Both the position numbers and the translations under genes were made by a program. A DNA stretch of 64,000 nt from the NCBI RefSeq assembly GCF_003990975.1, contig NZ_RZJR01000001.1, positions 434,001 to 498,000 of the forward strand, in the 5' to 3' direction. Positions 8,013-16,350 of the stretch are shown piece by piece. The notes under the pieces are model-generated. The model made no database searches. It worked only from the letters and a program-made list of their open reading frames with translations, and was not told the origin of the DNA. The stretch is from Cohnella sp. AR92 (GTDB lineage: Bacteria; Bacillota; Bacilli; Paenibacillales; Paenibacillaceae). The stretch's first letter is position 1; each line of letters begins with the position of its first letter.

Positions 8013-9458
8013 TTGAATCATTACGATGTCGTCGTTGTCGGAGCGGGTCCCGCGGGCATATTCGCCTGCTATGAGCTGACTCGCAAGGCCCCTGAGCTTA
8101 AGGTGCTTCTCGTGGACAAGGGCCATGAGATTCGCCGCCGCAGCTGTCCCATTCTGGAAGAGAAAATCAAGCTTTGTCCGCCGGCGGCGGGCAAGAAAGA
8201 ATTCGCCGGCTGCCTGCCCGCTTGCTCGATTACGGCAGGATTCGGCGGCGCCGGAGCCTATAGCGACGGCAAGTTCAATATCACGACCGAATTCGGAGGC
8301 TGGCTGACCGATTATCTGCCGCCTTCCCAGGTGCTCTCGCTCATCAAGTACGTGGACGAAGTGAACCTGGAGCACGGCGCGACTCCGAACATTACCGATC
8401 CGACGACGGATAAGGTGAAGAATATCGAGCAGAAGGCGTATGCGGCGGGCTTGAAGCTGCTGCGCGCTCAGGTTCGCCATCTGGGCACGGAACAGAACCT
8501 GGAGATCATGAAGTCAATCGCGGACTACCTCAGCACGCGAGTGGAGATGCGGTTCAAGACCGAGGTCGACGATCTGATCACGGAGAAAACAGACGGCAAG
8601 CACAAGGCGGTCGGCATTCGGCTCAAGAACGGGGAAGAGATCGGTGCGGATACGGTGGTCATCGCCCCTGGCCGCGACGGTTCGGCTTGGCTGACGGAAG
8701 TGCTGAAGAAGCGCCGCCTGAAGATGTACAACAACCAAGTCGACGTCGGCGTCCGGGTAGAGACGTCGGACGTGGTCATGCGGGAGATCAACGAGAACCT
8801 GTACGAAGGAAAGTTCATCTTCAACACTTCGGTAGGAACCCGAGTGCGCACGTTCTGCAGCAATCCTTCCGGGCACGTCGTCGTCGAGAACCACAGCGGG
8901 GTCATGGCGGCCAACGGGCACGCCTTCAAGGACCCGGCTCTCGGCTCGAACAACACGAACTTCGCGCTGCTCGTCTCGCACAAGTTCACGGAGCCGTTCG
9001 ATAAGCCGAACGAATACGCCCGCGAGATCTGCAAACGGGCGAACGATCTGTCGAACGGCGGTGTCATCGTGCAGAAGTACGGAGACATTCTGAGGGGCCG
9101 CCGTTCCACGGAAGCTCGGATCAAGGAAGGCTTCCTGGAGCCGACGCTGAAGGAAGCGGTGCCGGGCGACCTGGGATTGGTGCTTCCGTACGTCACGCTG
9201 AAAAGCCTGATCGAGATGGTGGAAGCGCTGGATAAGGTTACGCCGGGTATCGCGTCCGAGCATACGCTGTTCTATGGGGTGGAAGCGAAGTTCTACTCCG
9301 CCCGTCCGCAGCTGACTGAGCAGTTGGAGACCGAGATCAGCGGCCTCTACTGCGGAGGAGACGGCGCGGGCGTTACCCGCGGCCTCGCGCAAGCGGGAGC
9401 GGCCGGCGTCTGGATCGCGAGAGCGATTGCCGAGAAGGCTGGGGCTAAAGGAAACTAA
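8013..9458 (+). CDS. FAD-dependent dehydrogenase, COG2509 type, of unknown substrate
   Basis: Flavoprotein of 481 residues with an N-terminal dinucleotide-binding GAGPAG motif (VVVGAGPAGIFACYE), a conserved GFGGAGAYSDGK flavin loop, and a C-terminal CGGDGAGVTRGLAQAGAAG segment typical of the uncharacterised COG2509 family. A cysteine-rich segment near residues 45-75 (CPILEEKIKLCPP...CLPAC) could hold redox cysteines or a metal. The TTG start at 8013 follows GGAGG at 8000-8004. It lies directly behind the guanine riboswitch, so its expression should respond to guanine-type purines, which suggests a link to purine metabolism. Reaction unknown. Confidence 0.82.
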   Translation: MNHYDVVVVGAGPAGIFACYELTRKAPELKVLLVDKGHEIRRRSCPILEEKIKLCPPAAGKKEFAGCLPACSITAGFGGAGAYSDGKFNITTEFGGWLTDYLPPSQVLSLIKYVDEVNLEHGATPNITDPTTDKVKNIEQKAYAAGLKLLRAQVRHLGTEQNLEIMKSIADYLSTRVEMRFKTEVDDLITEKTDGKHKAVGIRLKNGEEIGADTVVIAPGRDGSAWLTEVLKKRRLKMYNNQVDVGVRVETSDVVMREINENLYEGKFIFNTSVGTRVRTFCSNPSGHVVVENHSGVMAANGHAFKDPALGSNNTNFALLVSHKFTEPFDKPNEYAREICKRANDLSNGGVIVQKYGDILRGRRSTEARIKEGFLEPTLKEAVPGDLGLVLPYVTLKSLIEMVEALDKVTPGIASEHTLFYGVEAKFYSARPQLTEQLETEISGLYCGGDGAGVTRGLAQAGAAGVWIARAIAEKAGAKGN

Positions 9459-9493
9459 ACGGCAGCAATCGTTTAGGAGATAAAGAGAAAAGG

Positions 9494-9547
9494 AAGGACC
9501 GTCTTGCACCAAGCCGATTTCTTGGCTGTGCGGGACGGTCCTTTTTC
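9494..9547 (+). terminator. Bidirectional intrinsic terminator
   Basis: Long stem AAGGACCGTC/GACGGTCCTT (9494-9503 and 9534-9543) extended by GCAC/GTGC and CAAG/CTTG, followed by T5. Placed between the convergent FAD dehydrogenase and VOC genes. Confidence 0.88.
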
Positions 9548-9553
9548 TGACGC

Positions 9554-10027
9554 CTACTGTTCACTCGATCGTTTCTCCCAATGTTGCAATTCAACAATGT
9601 TCCCTTCGATATCCGTGGCATAAACGAAAGTAGCCACGGCCTGATTCGGAAATTCCGTTTGAACGAGCTCGCCTATCTGCCCGCCGCCTTCTTGGATGAC
9701 TTTCTGCAGCACGGCGGCGACATCCTCCACCTCAAAAGCCAAATGAGCCAAGCCGATTCCGTTAATCGCTTTGGGATTCTCGGAATTCAAGCTGTCGTAT
9801 GAGAGAATCTCCAACGTCGGCGAGGGATCTCCGTATCCGGGTAACGCCAAATGCTCGCCCGTTAGATGGGCATTGCGTATTCCCGTTAATCGATCCACCC
9901 AGTCGCCCGTTAGATCGCGCTCCGGCGGTACGGGTTTACAGCCGAATACCCGTTGGTAAAACAGCGATACCCTTCTCCAATCGCGGGCAATGAGGTTGGT
10001 GTGCGCATACCTTATCTTCATTTTCAT
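9554..10027 (-). CDS. VOC family (glyoxalase/bleomycin resistance fold) protein
   Basis: Small cytoplasmic metalloprotein-like protein of 157 residues with the paired beta-alpha-beta-beta-beta units of the vicinal oxygen chelate superfamily: N-terminal KIRYAHTNLIARDWRRVSLFYQRVFG and a second module starting GIGLAHLAFEVEDV, ending DIEGNIVELQHWE with the typical metal-ligand Glu. The family includes lyases, dioxygenases and resistance proteins, so no reaction can be assigned. AAAGG precedes the ATG at 10027. Likely monocistronic, with a terminator directly downstream. Confidence 0.8.
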   Translation of the reverse strand: MKMKIRYAHTNLIARDWRRVSLFYQRVFGCKPVPPERDLTGDWVDRLTGIRNAHLTGEHLALPGYGDPSPTLEILSYDSLNSENPKAINGIGLAHLAFEVEDVAAVLQKVIQEGGGQIGELVQTEFPNQAVATFVYATDIEGNIVELQHWEKRSSEQ

Positions 10028-10138
10028 GTCTGCCTTTCCATTTGGAATAGGTGTCTCACCGGCATGTTCTCTCTTATTCCATGCCGCATGCTCCTATTCC
10101 TTGCTTTTCGCGTTTTTAAACTCGAGCCGCAGCAGTTT

Positions 10139-11194
10139 TTAAAGGGAAAGATAGGTGAACGCGGACAGAAGGGCGGATACGATCAGCAGGATGGCGAGCG
10201 GCCGCAGGGCATAGCGAAGCTCTCTCAGATTGACGCTAAGGCCGAGCCCGGCCATGGCGGTCGTCAGCAGCAGCGTCGTCATCTGCGCGGCTCCGGCCTC
10301 CCACCCGGCGGGCAGCGGCAGCCATTCGCCGGGATGGCTTGCGGCGAGGAAGCTCATCGCGACGAAGCCGAGCAGGTACCACGGCAGGCCGCGCCACCCG
10401 GCCGCCGGCACATGGGGAGCCGAGCCGCTTCTCGCGAGGCGGCGGCTGCGGAAGGCTTGCAGGGCGAAGACGGCCGGCACCAGCAGAAGCACGCGGCTAA
10501 GCTTGGCGAGCATGCCGGCTTCAAGCGCATCGGGGCCTCCGGCTGCGGCCGCCATGGCGACGTGGGCGATCTCGTGCAGCGTTAGGCCGGCCCATGCGCC
10601 GTAGACCGCGTCCGACATCGGCAGCAGCGGCCGCGCAAGCGTATAGCCAAGCGCGAACAGCGTGCCGACGGCGGCGATCATTCCCGCGCCGAGCGCGGTC
10701 TTCTGCTCCTTCGAGCCGAGCATCGGGGCGGCTGCGGCGATTGCCGCGGCTCCGCAGATGCCGGTGCCGATCGCGAGCAGCGTCGTCAGCTCGGCGTCGG
10801 CTTTGAGCAGGCGGCGCAGCGCCGCGCTCGCCGCGAGCGCGAACAGGAGCGTCGCCGCCGCCCGGGCCAGCAGGGGAACTCCCTGCTGCAGGACAACGTC
10901 GATCGGCAGCTTCAGGCCGAACAGAACGATGGCGGCGCGGAGCAGCTTCGTTCCGGCGAACGAGATGCCGGCGCGCAAGGCTTCCGGATACCCGAGAAGA
11001 TGCCGGTAGACGATGGCGATCAGCAGGGTGCAGGCCATCGGGCCGGCGAGCGTTAGACCGGGAAGGCGGGCAAGCTGCCAGCCGGCCAGTGCCAGAATGA
11101 GCGCAAGAATGACGCCGGGTACGACTCCCGGTCGGCCTTCGGGTTTGAGGCTGCGAAGGATGGCGCGCGGGCTTCGCAAAGTATGGGCGGGCAT
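10139..11194 (-). CDS. YeiH/UPF0324 family putative sulfate exporter
   Basis: Integral membrane protein of about 351 residues with some ten hydrophobic helices and the family's conserved GTGICGAAAIAAAAP and AWAGLTLHEIAHVAMAA segments. The family is annotated as a putative sulfate exporter on weak evidence. The ATG at 11194 is preferred because AGAGGGG lies about 7 nt upstream; an in-frame start at 11233 has no such site. It is divergent from a LysR regulator, the same pairing as YeiE/YeiH in other bacteria, which implies control by that regulator. Codon use is extremely GC- and Ala/Leu-rich. Confidence 0.85.
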   Translation of the reverse strand: MPAHTLRSPRAILRSLKPEGRPGVVPGVILALILALAGWQLARLPGLTLAGPMACTLLIAIVYRHLLGYPEALRAGISFAGTKLLRAAIVLFGLKLPIDVVLQQGVPLLARAAATLLFALAASAALRRLLKADAELTTLLAIGTGICGAAAIAAAAPMLGSKEQKTALGAGMIAAVGTLFALGYTLARPLLPMSDAVYGAWAGLTLHEIAHVAMAAAAGGPDALEAGMLAKLSRVLLLVPAVFALQAFRSRRLARSGSAPHVPAAGWRGLPWYLLGFVAMSFLAASHPGEWLPLPAGWEAGAAQMTTLLLTTAMAGLGLSVNLRELRYALRPLAILLIVSALLSAFTYLSL

Positions 11195-11337
11195 AGGGTT
11201 ACCCCTCTCTGGATGTGGATTGACCTTGTTCAACGCTTCGTTGGAACTAGAATATCTCGAAATCGATCATAAGGAAAATTGATTATTGTTATGAAGTGTA
11301 TAATAATTTACTTATAGAAGAGGGGGGTGCGTCCCGA
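11195..11337. promoter_or_regulatory. Divergent control region between yeiH-like and lysR genes
   Basis: About 140 nt, markedly AT-rich in its right half (11250-11320), with a TATAAT at 11299-11304 pointing to the LysR gene. Such a region would be expected to hold T-N11-A LysR boxes; I cannot single out one with certainty. Confidence 0.45.
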
Positions 11338-12249
11338 ATGGATGCCCAACTGCAAGTATTCGAGACGGTTGCGGAGCTTCGGAGCTTCTCGCGGGCGGCG
11401 GAACGCCTTCATATGACCCAGCCGGCTGTGAGCCAACAGATCCGCTCGCTGGAGGAATCCCTGGGAGCCCGGCTGCTGGAGCGGACGAACAAAGCGGTCT
11501 CCTTGACGAAGGCGGGAGAGGTCGTGCTCCGGCATGCGAAGGAGATCAACGGGCAATACCGGGCCATGAGAGAGAAGATCGGGGAATTGATGTATTACGT
11601 TGGAGGGCCGCTTGCGATCGGCGCCAGCTACACGTTCGGAGAATATGCCCTTCCCCCGGTGCTGGCCCGCCTTCAGCGGGAGTATCCGGCTATCCTGCCG
11701 GCCATCTCCATCGGCAACACGGCCGAGGTGGCGGATCGGCTGCGGGCGAGACAACTCGACATCGGAATCGTGGAAGGAGAAGAATTCGGCGCCGGTCTTG
11801 TCTCGGAGAAGCTGGCCGAGGACGAGATGGTCGTCGCGGTCGGAGCCGGCCATCCTCTTGCGGCCGTCTCGCCGGTATCGGCAGCCCGATTGGCGGAAGA
11901 GACTTGGATGGTGAGGGAGGAAGGATCCGGCACCAGGGCGGCGACGGATCGGCTGCTAGCCGGTCTAAACATCAAGCCGGCCAGGCTGATGGAGCTCGGA
12001 AGCACTCAGCTTATCAAAGAGATGGTGGAGGCCGGGCTGGGCGTGACGCTGCAGTCGCGCATGGCGCTGCGCAAGGAGCTGGCCCTCGGAACGATGCAGG
12101 TGCCGGAAACGCCGGGAACGCCTTTGAGAAGAGTGTTCTACGTCCTTCTGCGGAATGGCGAACCGAGAACTCGGGCGATTGAGGCTTTTCTCCAGACGTT
12201 GAGCTCCGTTGCGTTGAAGATTCTAGGCACGGATCATTCAGACGGATGA
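11338..12249 (+). CDS. LysR family transcriptional regulator (YeiE/CysL-like)
   Basis: DNA-binding regulator of 303 residues. The N-terminal winged helix-turn-helix is textbook LysR (ELRSFSRAAERLHMTQPAVSQQI, residues about 12-34), followed by a periplasmic-binding-like effector domain that begins near GGPLAIGASYTFGEYALPPVL. The GASYTFGEYLLP-type opening and the EGEE segment fit the YeiE/CysL branch. The ATG at 11338 follows a GAGGGGGG site; an in-frame ATG at 11296 has no ribosome site. Divergent from the YeiH-like exporter, its likely target. The effector may be a sulfur metabolite, by analogy with CysL. Confidence 0.88.
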   Translation: MDAQLQVFETVAELRSFSRAAERLHMTQPAVSQQIRSLEESLGARLLERTNKAVSLTKAGEVVLRHAKEINGQYRAMREKIGELMYYVGGPLAIGASYTFGEYALPPVLARLQREYPAILPAISIGNTAEVADRLRARQLDIGIVEGEEFGAGLVSEKLAEDEMVVAVGAGHPLAAVSPVSAARLAEETWMVREEGSGTRAATDRLLAGLNIKPARLMELGSTQLIKEMVEAGLGVTLQSRMALRKELALGTMQVPETPGTPLRRVFYVLLRNGEPRTRAIEAFLQTLSSVALKILGTDHSDG

Positions 12250-12334
12250 ACAAGAACAAAACGGAGGGGCGCCCCTGAACGCGCGATGGCGGCGCAGGGA
12301 TTTCCCATGCGCCGCCATTCAAAGCAAGCGGTTC

Positions 12335-12973
12335 TTATTCTGCTTTCCGTTCCGTTATCTTCTCGAAGGCGCGTAAGAACTCGGCTGCCGGATAAGCCCC
12401 GGACAGGCCGTATTTGCCGTCGATCACGTAGAAAGGAACTCCGGAGATGCCCATCGAACGGGCTCTCTCCAAGTCCTGATCGACTTCCGCCGTGCCTTCT
12501 TCCGACTCGAGCTTGCTCTCGAGCGTGTGGGCGTTCAGGCCGATGTCCTCCGCGATCTCCAGCAAGACCTCTAGCTTGGCGATATCGCGCCCGAATTCGA
12601 AGTAGGCGGTCATGACGGCGTCGATCCACTTCGAACGCTGCTCTTCCGGCAGCACGGCGTCGGCCCGATGGGCGAGCACGGTGTTCGGCATCCGGTTGAT
12701 CCGGTCGAAGCGGAAGACGAGACCGATCTCCGCTCCCGCCTCCGTAATTCGGCTCAAAGCCGGGTCCGGATTCGCGCTCCCCATTTTTTTCTCCATGGAG
12801 GCTTTATAAGGAAGTCCTTCCGGAGGCAGCGACGGGTCGAGCAGGAACGCATGATGGCTGACGGTGATCTCCTCCGCCGTTTGTTCCTCCCACAGAACTA
12901 TGGCATCCGACAGGTTCTTCATGCCGATCCGGCACCAAGGGCACACCATGTCGGAGTATATTTGTATATGCAT
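12335..12973 (-). CDS. DsbA family oxidoreductase, FrnE-like
   Basis: Cytoplasmic thioredoxin-fold protein of 212 residues with a helical insertion. The active site is CPWC (Cys11-Cys14) directly after the first strand (MHIQIYSDMVCPWC), and the cis-Pro loop is GVPFYVI near residue 180. Members of this group (FrnE, YwbO) catalyse thiol-disulfide exchange and contribute to oxidative-stress tolerance; some relatives act on polyketides, giving the misleading isomerase name. No signal peptide is present. It lies alone, convergent with the LysR gene. Confidence 0.86.
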   Translation of the reverse strand: MHIQIYSDMVCPWCRIGMKNLSDAIVLWEEQTAEEITVSHHAFLLDPSLPPEGLPYKASMEKKMGSANPDPALSRITEAGAEIGLVFRFDRINRMPNTVLAHRADAVLPEEQRSKWIDAVMTAYFEFGRDIAKLEVLLEIAEDIGLNAHTLESKLESEEGTAEVDQDLERARSMGISGVPFYVIDGKYGLSGAYPAAEFLRAFEKITERKAE

Positions 12974-13142
12974 ACGTTCACCTCTTGGATAGGCTCATGT
13001 ATCGGGAAGCTTCGCCTTCAGTATGACAGACGGGAAGGGCGGTTACAATGTTCGATTCGGGCCGGGCGAGCGAATAATCGGGGGGCTGTTGAACCATCAT
13101 GAGACTATCTGCGGAATCGATGGAACTTGGTCTTTCCTAGTG

Positions 13143-13177
13143 TTGACAAACTCAACTGTAATTGATATTATTACAGT
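13143..13177 (+). promoter_or_regulatory. Promoter with overlapping operator for the Rrf2 regulator gene
   Basis: TTGACA (13143-13148), 17-bp spacer, TATTAT (13166-13171). A perfect inverted repeat ACTGTAAT-N7-ATTACAGT (13155-13162 and 13170-13177) covers the -10 box, the right place for autorepression by the Rrf2 protein encoded 24 nt downstream. Confidence 0.8.
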
Positions 13178-13200
13178 AGGAACCGGGGAGGCGGCGGACG

Positions 13201-13626
13201 ATGAACAGTGAATTCATTATTGCAGTCCACAGTCTCGTCCTGCTGGCGCATCGGGCGGACGGGATGGCATCGAGCGAGGAGATCGCAGCGAATGTCTGCA
13301 CCCATCCCGCGCGAGTGCGCAAGGTTCTGGGTTGTCTCCGCAAGCTGGGCTACGTCTCGACAAGAGAAGGCTCCGGCGGCGGATACCGATTGACTTGCGA
13401 CCCGATGGAAGTCACGCTGGCGGATGTTTACCGCGCCATGTCGGCTGGTTCGCTTACGCCGAATTGGTGCTCGGGGGATCCCCAGATGGATTGCATGGTC
13501 GGCTCGAACATGCAGGATGTGATGAATTCGGTGTTCTGCGGGGCGGAGAAGCAGCTTGAAGGGTATTTCTCCGACATTACGATCGGCGGAATGCTCCGCA
13601 ACATCGCGCAGAGACAGCAGGTCTAG
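13201..13626 (+). CDS. Rrf2 family transcriptional regulator (YwnA-like)
   Basis: Regulator of 141 residues with an N-terminal winged helix (SSEEIAANVCTHPARVRKVLGCLRKLGYVSTREGSGGGYRL). Six cysteines occur (33, 45, 66, 90, 98, 113), but they do not form the CX5CX7C triad that holds the iron-sulfur cluster in IscR and NsrR, so it more likely senses redox through thiols or is cluster-free, as proposed for YwnA-type proteins (inference). GGGAGG precedes the ATG. Its own promoter carries a palindrome over the -10, and a thioredoxin gene follows 105 nt later. Confidence 0.85.
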   Translation: MNSEFIIAVHSLVLLAHRADGMASSEEIAANVCTHPARVRKVLGCLRKLGYVSTREGSGGGYRLTCDPMEVTLADVYRAMSAGSLTPNWCSGDPQMDCMVGSNMQDVMNSVFCGAEKQLEGYFSDITIGGMLRNIAQRQQV

Positions 13627-13730
13627 CGATCGAAGGCAAGAGGATGCAACGGGATGAAGTTCCAAGCCCGATCATCATATTGAGCTGAGCTTTAAATCCT
13701 TAATCTCATAGTAGAAGGAGTGGAGTAATC

Positions 13731-14042
13731 ATGGCAGTAGTAGTAACGAAAGACAACTTCAACTCGACCGTTTCCGAAGGCGTAACCCTTCTGGACTTCT
13801 GGGCACCTTGGTGCGGACCTTGCAAAATGCAGCTTCCTATCGTGGAGGACCTGTCCAATGAATTGAAGGGATCGGCTACGGTCGGCAAGATCAACGTCGA
13901 CGAAGAGCCTGAACTGGCTTCCCAATTCGGCGTCATGAGCATCCCGACGCTGATCCTGTTCAAGAACGGCCAACCGGTCGACAAGCTGGTCGGACTTCAA
14001 AGCAAGGATTCCTTGAAGGCGAAGATCCAGAACCAACTGTAA
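13731..14042 (+). CDS. trxA: Thioredoxin
   Basis: Cytoplasmic protein-disulfide reductase of 103 residues, the standard length. The active site WCGPC has Cys28 and Cys31; the cis-Pro loop SIPTL follows near residue 73. Reduced by thioredoxin reductase, it supplies electrons to ribonucleotide reductase, peroxiredoxins and methionine sulfoxide reductases. AAGGAG about 10 nt upstream supports the ATG. It is followed at once by a strong terminator and is preceded by an Rrf2 regulator, which could place it under redox control (inference). Confidence 0.95.
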   Translation: MAVVVTKDNFNSTVSEGVTLLDFWAPWCGPCKMQLPIVEDLSNELKGSATVGKINVDEEPELASQFGVMSIPTLILFKNGQPVDKLVGLQSKDSLKAKIQNQL

Positions 14043-14066
14043 GAAGCGCAGCAAGGCGTAAAAGCA

Positions 14067-14106
14067 AGAAAGCGGGGTCCCGAGCGGACTCCGCTTTCTT
14101 CTTTAT
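14067..14106 (+). terminator. Intrinsic terminator after trxA, bidirectional
   Basis: Stem AAGAAAGCGG/CCGCTTTCTT with an inner GTCC/GGAC extension, T-rich on both strands; it lies between trxA and the convergent lipoprotein gene. Confidence 0.87.
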
Positions 14107-14142
14107 GTGCTTTTGTATGCGTGCGCTTGCGACTCGATCCGC

Positions 14143-14850
14143 TCAGATCGTCCATTGCCCGTGGACGACCGAGACGAGCTTCCAGTCCGCTCCGGATGGA
14201 ACGAAGACGAGGATCAGGCTCTCCCAATCCTGTCCCTCCAGCTTCTTGTCGAAGCCGGGGAAGTGGTACTCCACGAAAGAGGAATTCGCATAGAGCTCGG
14301 CGCCGTTATAGGTCGTATTGCCGCTGCTCGCCAGCTTGCCGACGGATACGACCGGAGCGTCGGCGAAGTCCTGGTCGTAGACGAACTTCTCGAAGTAGTC
14401 CCGGAAGCTCAGCTTGATCGGCTCGCCGGAGCCGTCGTAAGAGCCCCATTCGAGCGTTGTATCATCCTTGAAGGAGGGGAACCGGTCCGCTTGGAACACG
14501 AGATCCGTCTCGCTGTTCAGGTGGGGATAAGGCGAGAAGCGAAGTCCTTTCTCGGCGTCCGTCCAAGAAGCGAGCCGGACAAGGTCGCGGTCGCGAAGGG
14601 CGCCCATAACCTCGTCGGCCGCATTCGCGAGCGATTGCTCTTGCGGCGATAACGCCGATTCGGAAGCGGCCGGGGAGGCCGACGGTGAACTAGTGCTGCC
14701 TGATGAGGGAGCAGGAGACGCTGACTGTGAAGCTTCTGTACTGGCGGCCGGGACTTCCATGACGGAACCGTTATTCGCGTTGCCGGACCCGCAGCCTGCC
14801 AATAGAAGCGCAAGAAAACCCGCTGTTGCAAGCGAAAGCATTCTGCGCAT
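14143..14850 (-). CDS. Hypothetical lipoprotein
   Basis: Exported lipoprotein of 235 residues: positively charged start, hydrophobic core and a lipobox LLAGC that puts the lipidated Cys at about residue 20. A Ser/Ala/Pro-rich linker (residues 30-70) follows, then a globular domain of about 165 residues containing the segments LRFSPYPHL and SFVEYHFPG and ending LILVFVPSGADWKLVSVVHGQW. That domain is seen in many Paenibacillaceae lipoproteins without known function. AAGGAGG stands 12 nt before the ATG. No operon partner. Confidence 0.75.
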   Translation of the reverse strand: MRRMLSLATAGFLALLLAGCGSGNANNGSVMEVPAASTEASQSASPAPSSGSTSSPSASPAASESALSPQEQSLANAADEVMGALRDRDLVRLASWTDAEKGLRFSPYPHLNSETDLVFQADRFPSFKDDTTLEWGSYDGSGEPIKLSFRDYFEKFVYDQDFADAPVVSVGKLASSGNTTYNGAELYANSSFVEYHFPGFDKKLEGQDWESLILVFVPSGADWKLVSVVHGQWTI

Positions 14851-15079
14851 CTGGATTCATTCCTCCTTCTGACCGAATCAATATCTAGTTGCTTGGATAT
14901 TGTTTTAGACGCAGGTTTGCTCAAGATGTTCCGGTCCTGCCGAGCGGAAAAAAATATTTGGCGCTTCCCGACATCGTTTGGCGGAGAAATGGGAGCTCTT
15001 ATTCATGGAATGTGCATAGGGCCATGGTATAATCTGGGTTATTAGAGTATGGCGATGGATCGGAGGAGGAGGAGTTCGA

Positions 15080-16345
15080 ATGGCCGAGCGCAAGAAACCA
15101 GGCTTCGGCAGGCAGCTCGCGGAGCTGCACCGATGGAACGCATGGCTGGTCGCCTTTCTCGCCGTCAGCGGGCTGCTGCTGTCATGGGGGGCGGCGCGCG
15201 GCTGGCTGGGGGAAGGGAGAGTCTGGCTCAAGCAGCTTCACATCTATCTGGGACTCCTTATTGCTATCCTGCTTGTTCTCTACGGACCCCTAATGAAGCG
15301 GCATTTGAAGCAGCTCCGTGCACGGCCCAGACAGCGCGGCAATCTGACTTTCGTGCTGGTTTTGCTGGTCGGCTGGCTGTTGTCGGGCATCGTCCTCTGG
15401 CAATTCCGCCATCTTCCTCCGCGTTGGGCCAATGGGGCTTTGCTCGTTCATGATCTTTTGACCTGGATCGGTCTTCCCTATCTCGTTTATCACTCGGTTG
15501 CCCGCCTTCGTTGGATGCGTCAGCCTGAGAAGCGCGCGGTTCGCGTCCTTGAGGAATCGGCTGAGCCGATGGAGAAGGGATCCGCCGCCTTGAGGGTGCC
15601 TTATCCAGCAGCCGATCCTCAAGCGTGGATGAGCCGCAAGCAGTTCATCCGCTGGACGGCTGGCGCAGCGATCGCGGCGGCCGTCCTGCCGTCCTTCCTT
15701 AGGTGGACGAAGGGAACATGGGACAGCCTCGCTCCGTCGACAACAGGCGGCGGCATGTCGGATAAGGCGGATCCGAACCGGATGCTGCCCGCGCCGGAGC
15801 CTCTGCCGGACTCCGCGAACGTTATCGGAGGAGGAGCCGAAGGCAGGTTCCGGGTGTATACGGTAACCGCGCTCCCTCGATTCGATTCCGGCAGCTGGAC
15901 GTTCGCGATCGACGGGCTGGTGGATCAACCGGGGCATTGGAATTGGGAAGCTTTCCTTCAACTCGAACGCACCGTTCAGGTCAGCGACTTCCACTGCGTA
16001 ACGGGCTGGTCGGTCTATCATAATACTTGGGAAGGAATTCCGCTTAGGCAGCTTCTCGCGGCGGCCGGAGTGAAGCCGGAGGCCCGCTACGTGAAGTTCT
16101 ATTCCGGCGACGGCGAATACACGGACACGCTATCCCTGGAGCAGGCCCAGATGGAAGACGTCATGGTGGCCGTGCTTCACGATGGCAAGCCGATTCACCG
16201 CGACTATGGAGGGCCGGTCCGGTTGATCGTCCCCAAGATGTACGCCTACAAGTCGGTCAAGTGGCTGGCGCGGATCGAGCTGATCGAGAAGCCGCATACC
16301 GGCTTCTGGGAGCAACGAGGGTACGATAACGACGCATGGGTATAA
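15080..16345 (+). CDS. Membrane-anchored molybdopterin oxidoreductase with N-terminal haem-b-like domain
   Basis: A two-part protein of 421 residues. Residues 1-145 form about four membrane helices with well-placed histidines (His17, His54, His124, His138), the pattern of a diheme cytochrome b membrane domain. Residues 185-208 form another helix after SRKQFIRW, a degenerate twin-arginine-like sequence. Residues 250-415 are a sulfite-oxidase-fold molybdopterin domain with the molybdenum ligand Cys306 in DFHCVTGWS. It resembles an MsrQ-MsrP pair joined in one chain, or a YedY-like enzyme with its own electron donor. Substrate unknown. GGAGGAGGAG precedes the ATG. Confidence 0.83.
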   Translation: MAERKKPGFGRQLAELHRWNAWLVAFLAVSGLLLSWGAARGWLGEGRVWLKQLHIYLGLLIAILLVLYGPLMKRHLKQLRARPRQRGNLTFVLVLLVGWLLSGIVLWQFRHLPPRWANGALLVHDLLTWIGLPYLVYHSVARLRWMRQPEKRAVRVLEESAEPMEKGSAALRVPYPAADPQAWMSRKQFIRWTAGAAIAAAVLPSFLRWTKGTWDSLAPSTTGGGMSDKADPNRMLPAPEPLPDSANVIGGGAEGRFRVYTVTALPRFDSGSWTFAIDGLVDQPGHWNWEAFLQLERTVQVSDFHCVTGWSVYHNTWEGIPLRQLLAAAGVKPEARYVKFYSGDGEYTDTLSLEQAQMEDVMVAVLHDGKPIHRDYGGPVRLIVPKMYAYKSVKWLARIELIEKPHTGFWEQRGYDNDAWV

Positions 16346-16350
16346 AAGAA

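Noticed and set aside
13731-14042. Rrf2-thioredoxin operon stated as fact
   Set aside because: There is a 105-nt gap and no direct evidence of cotranscription; left as a possibility only.
15670-15710. Twin-arginine signal in the molybdopterin protein
   Set aside because: The sequence is SRKQF with RK, and upstream helices already place the protein in the membrane; a Tat role is uncertain.
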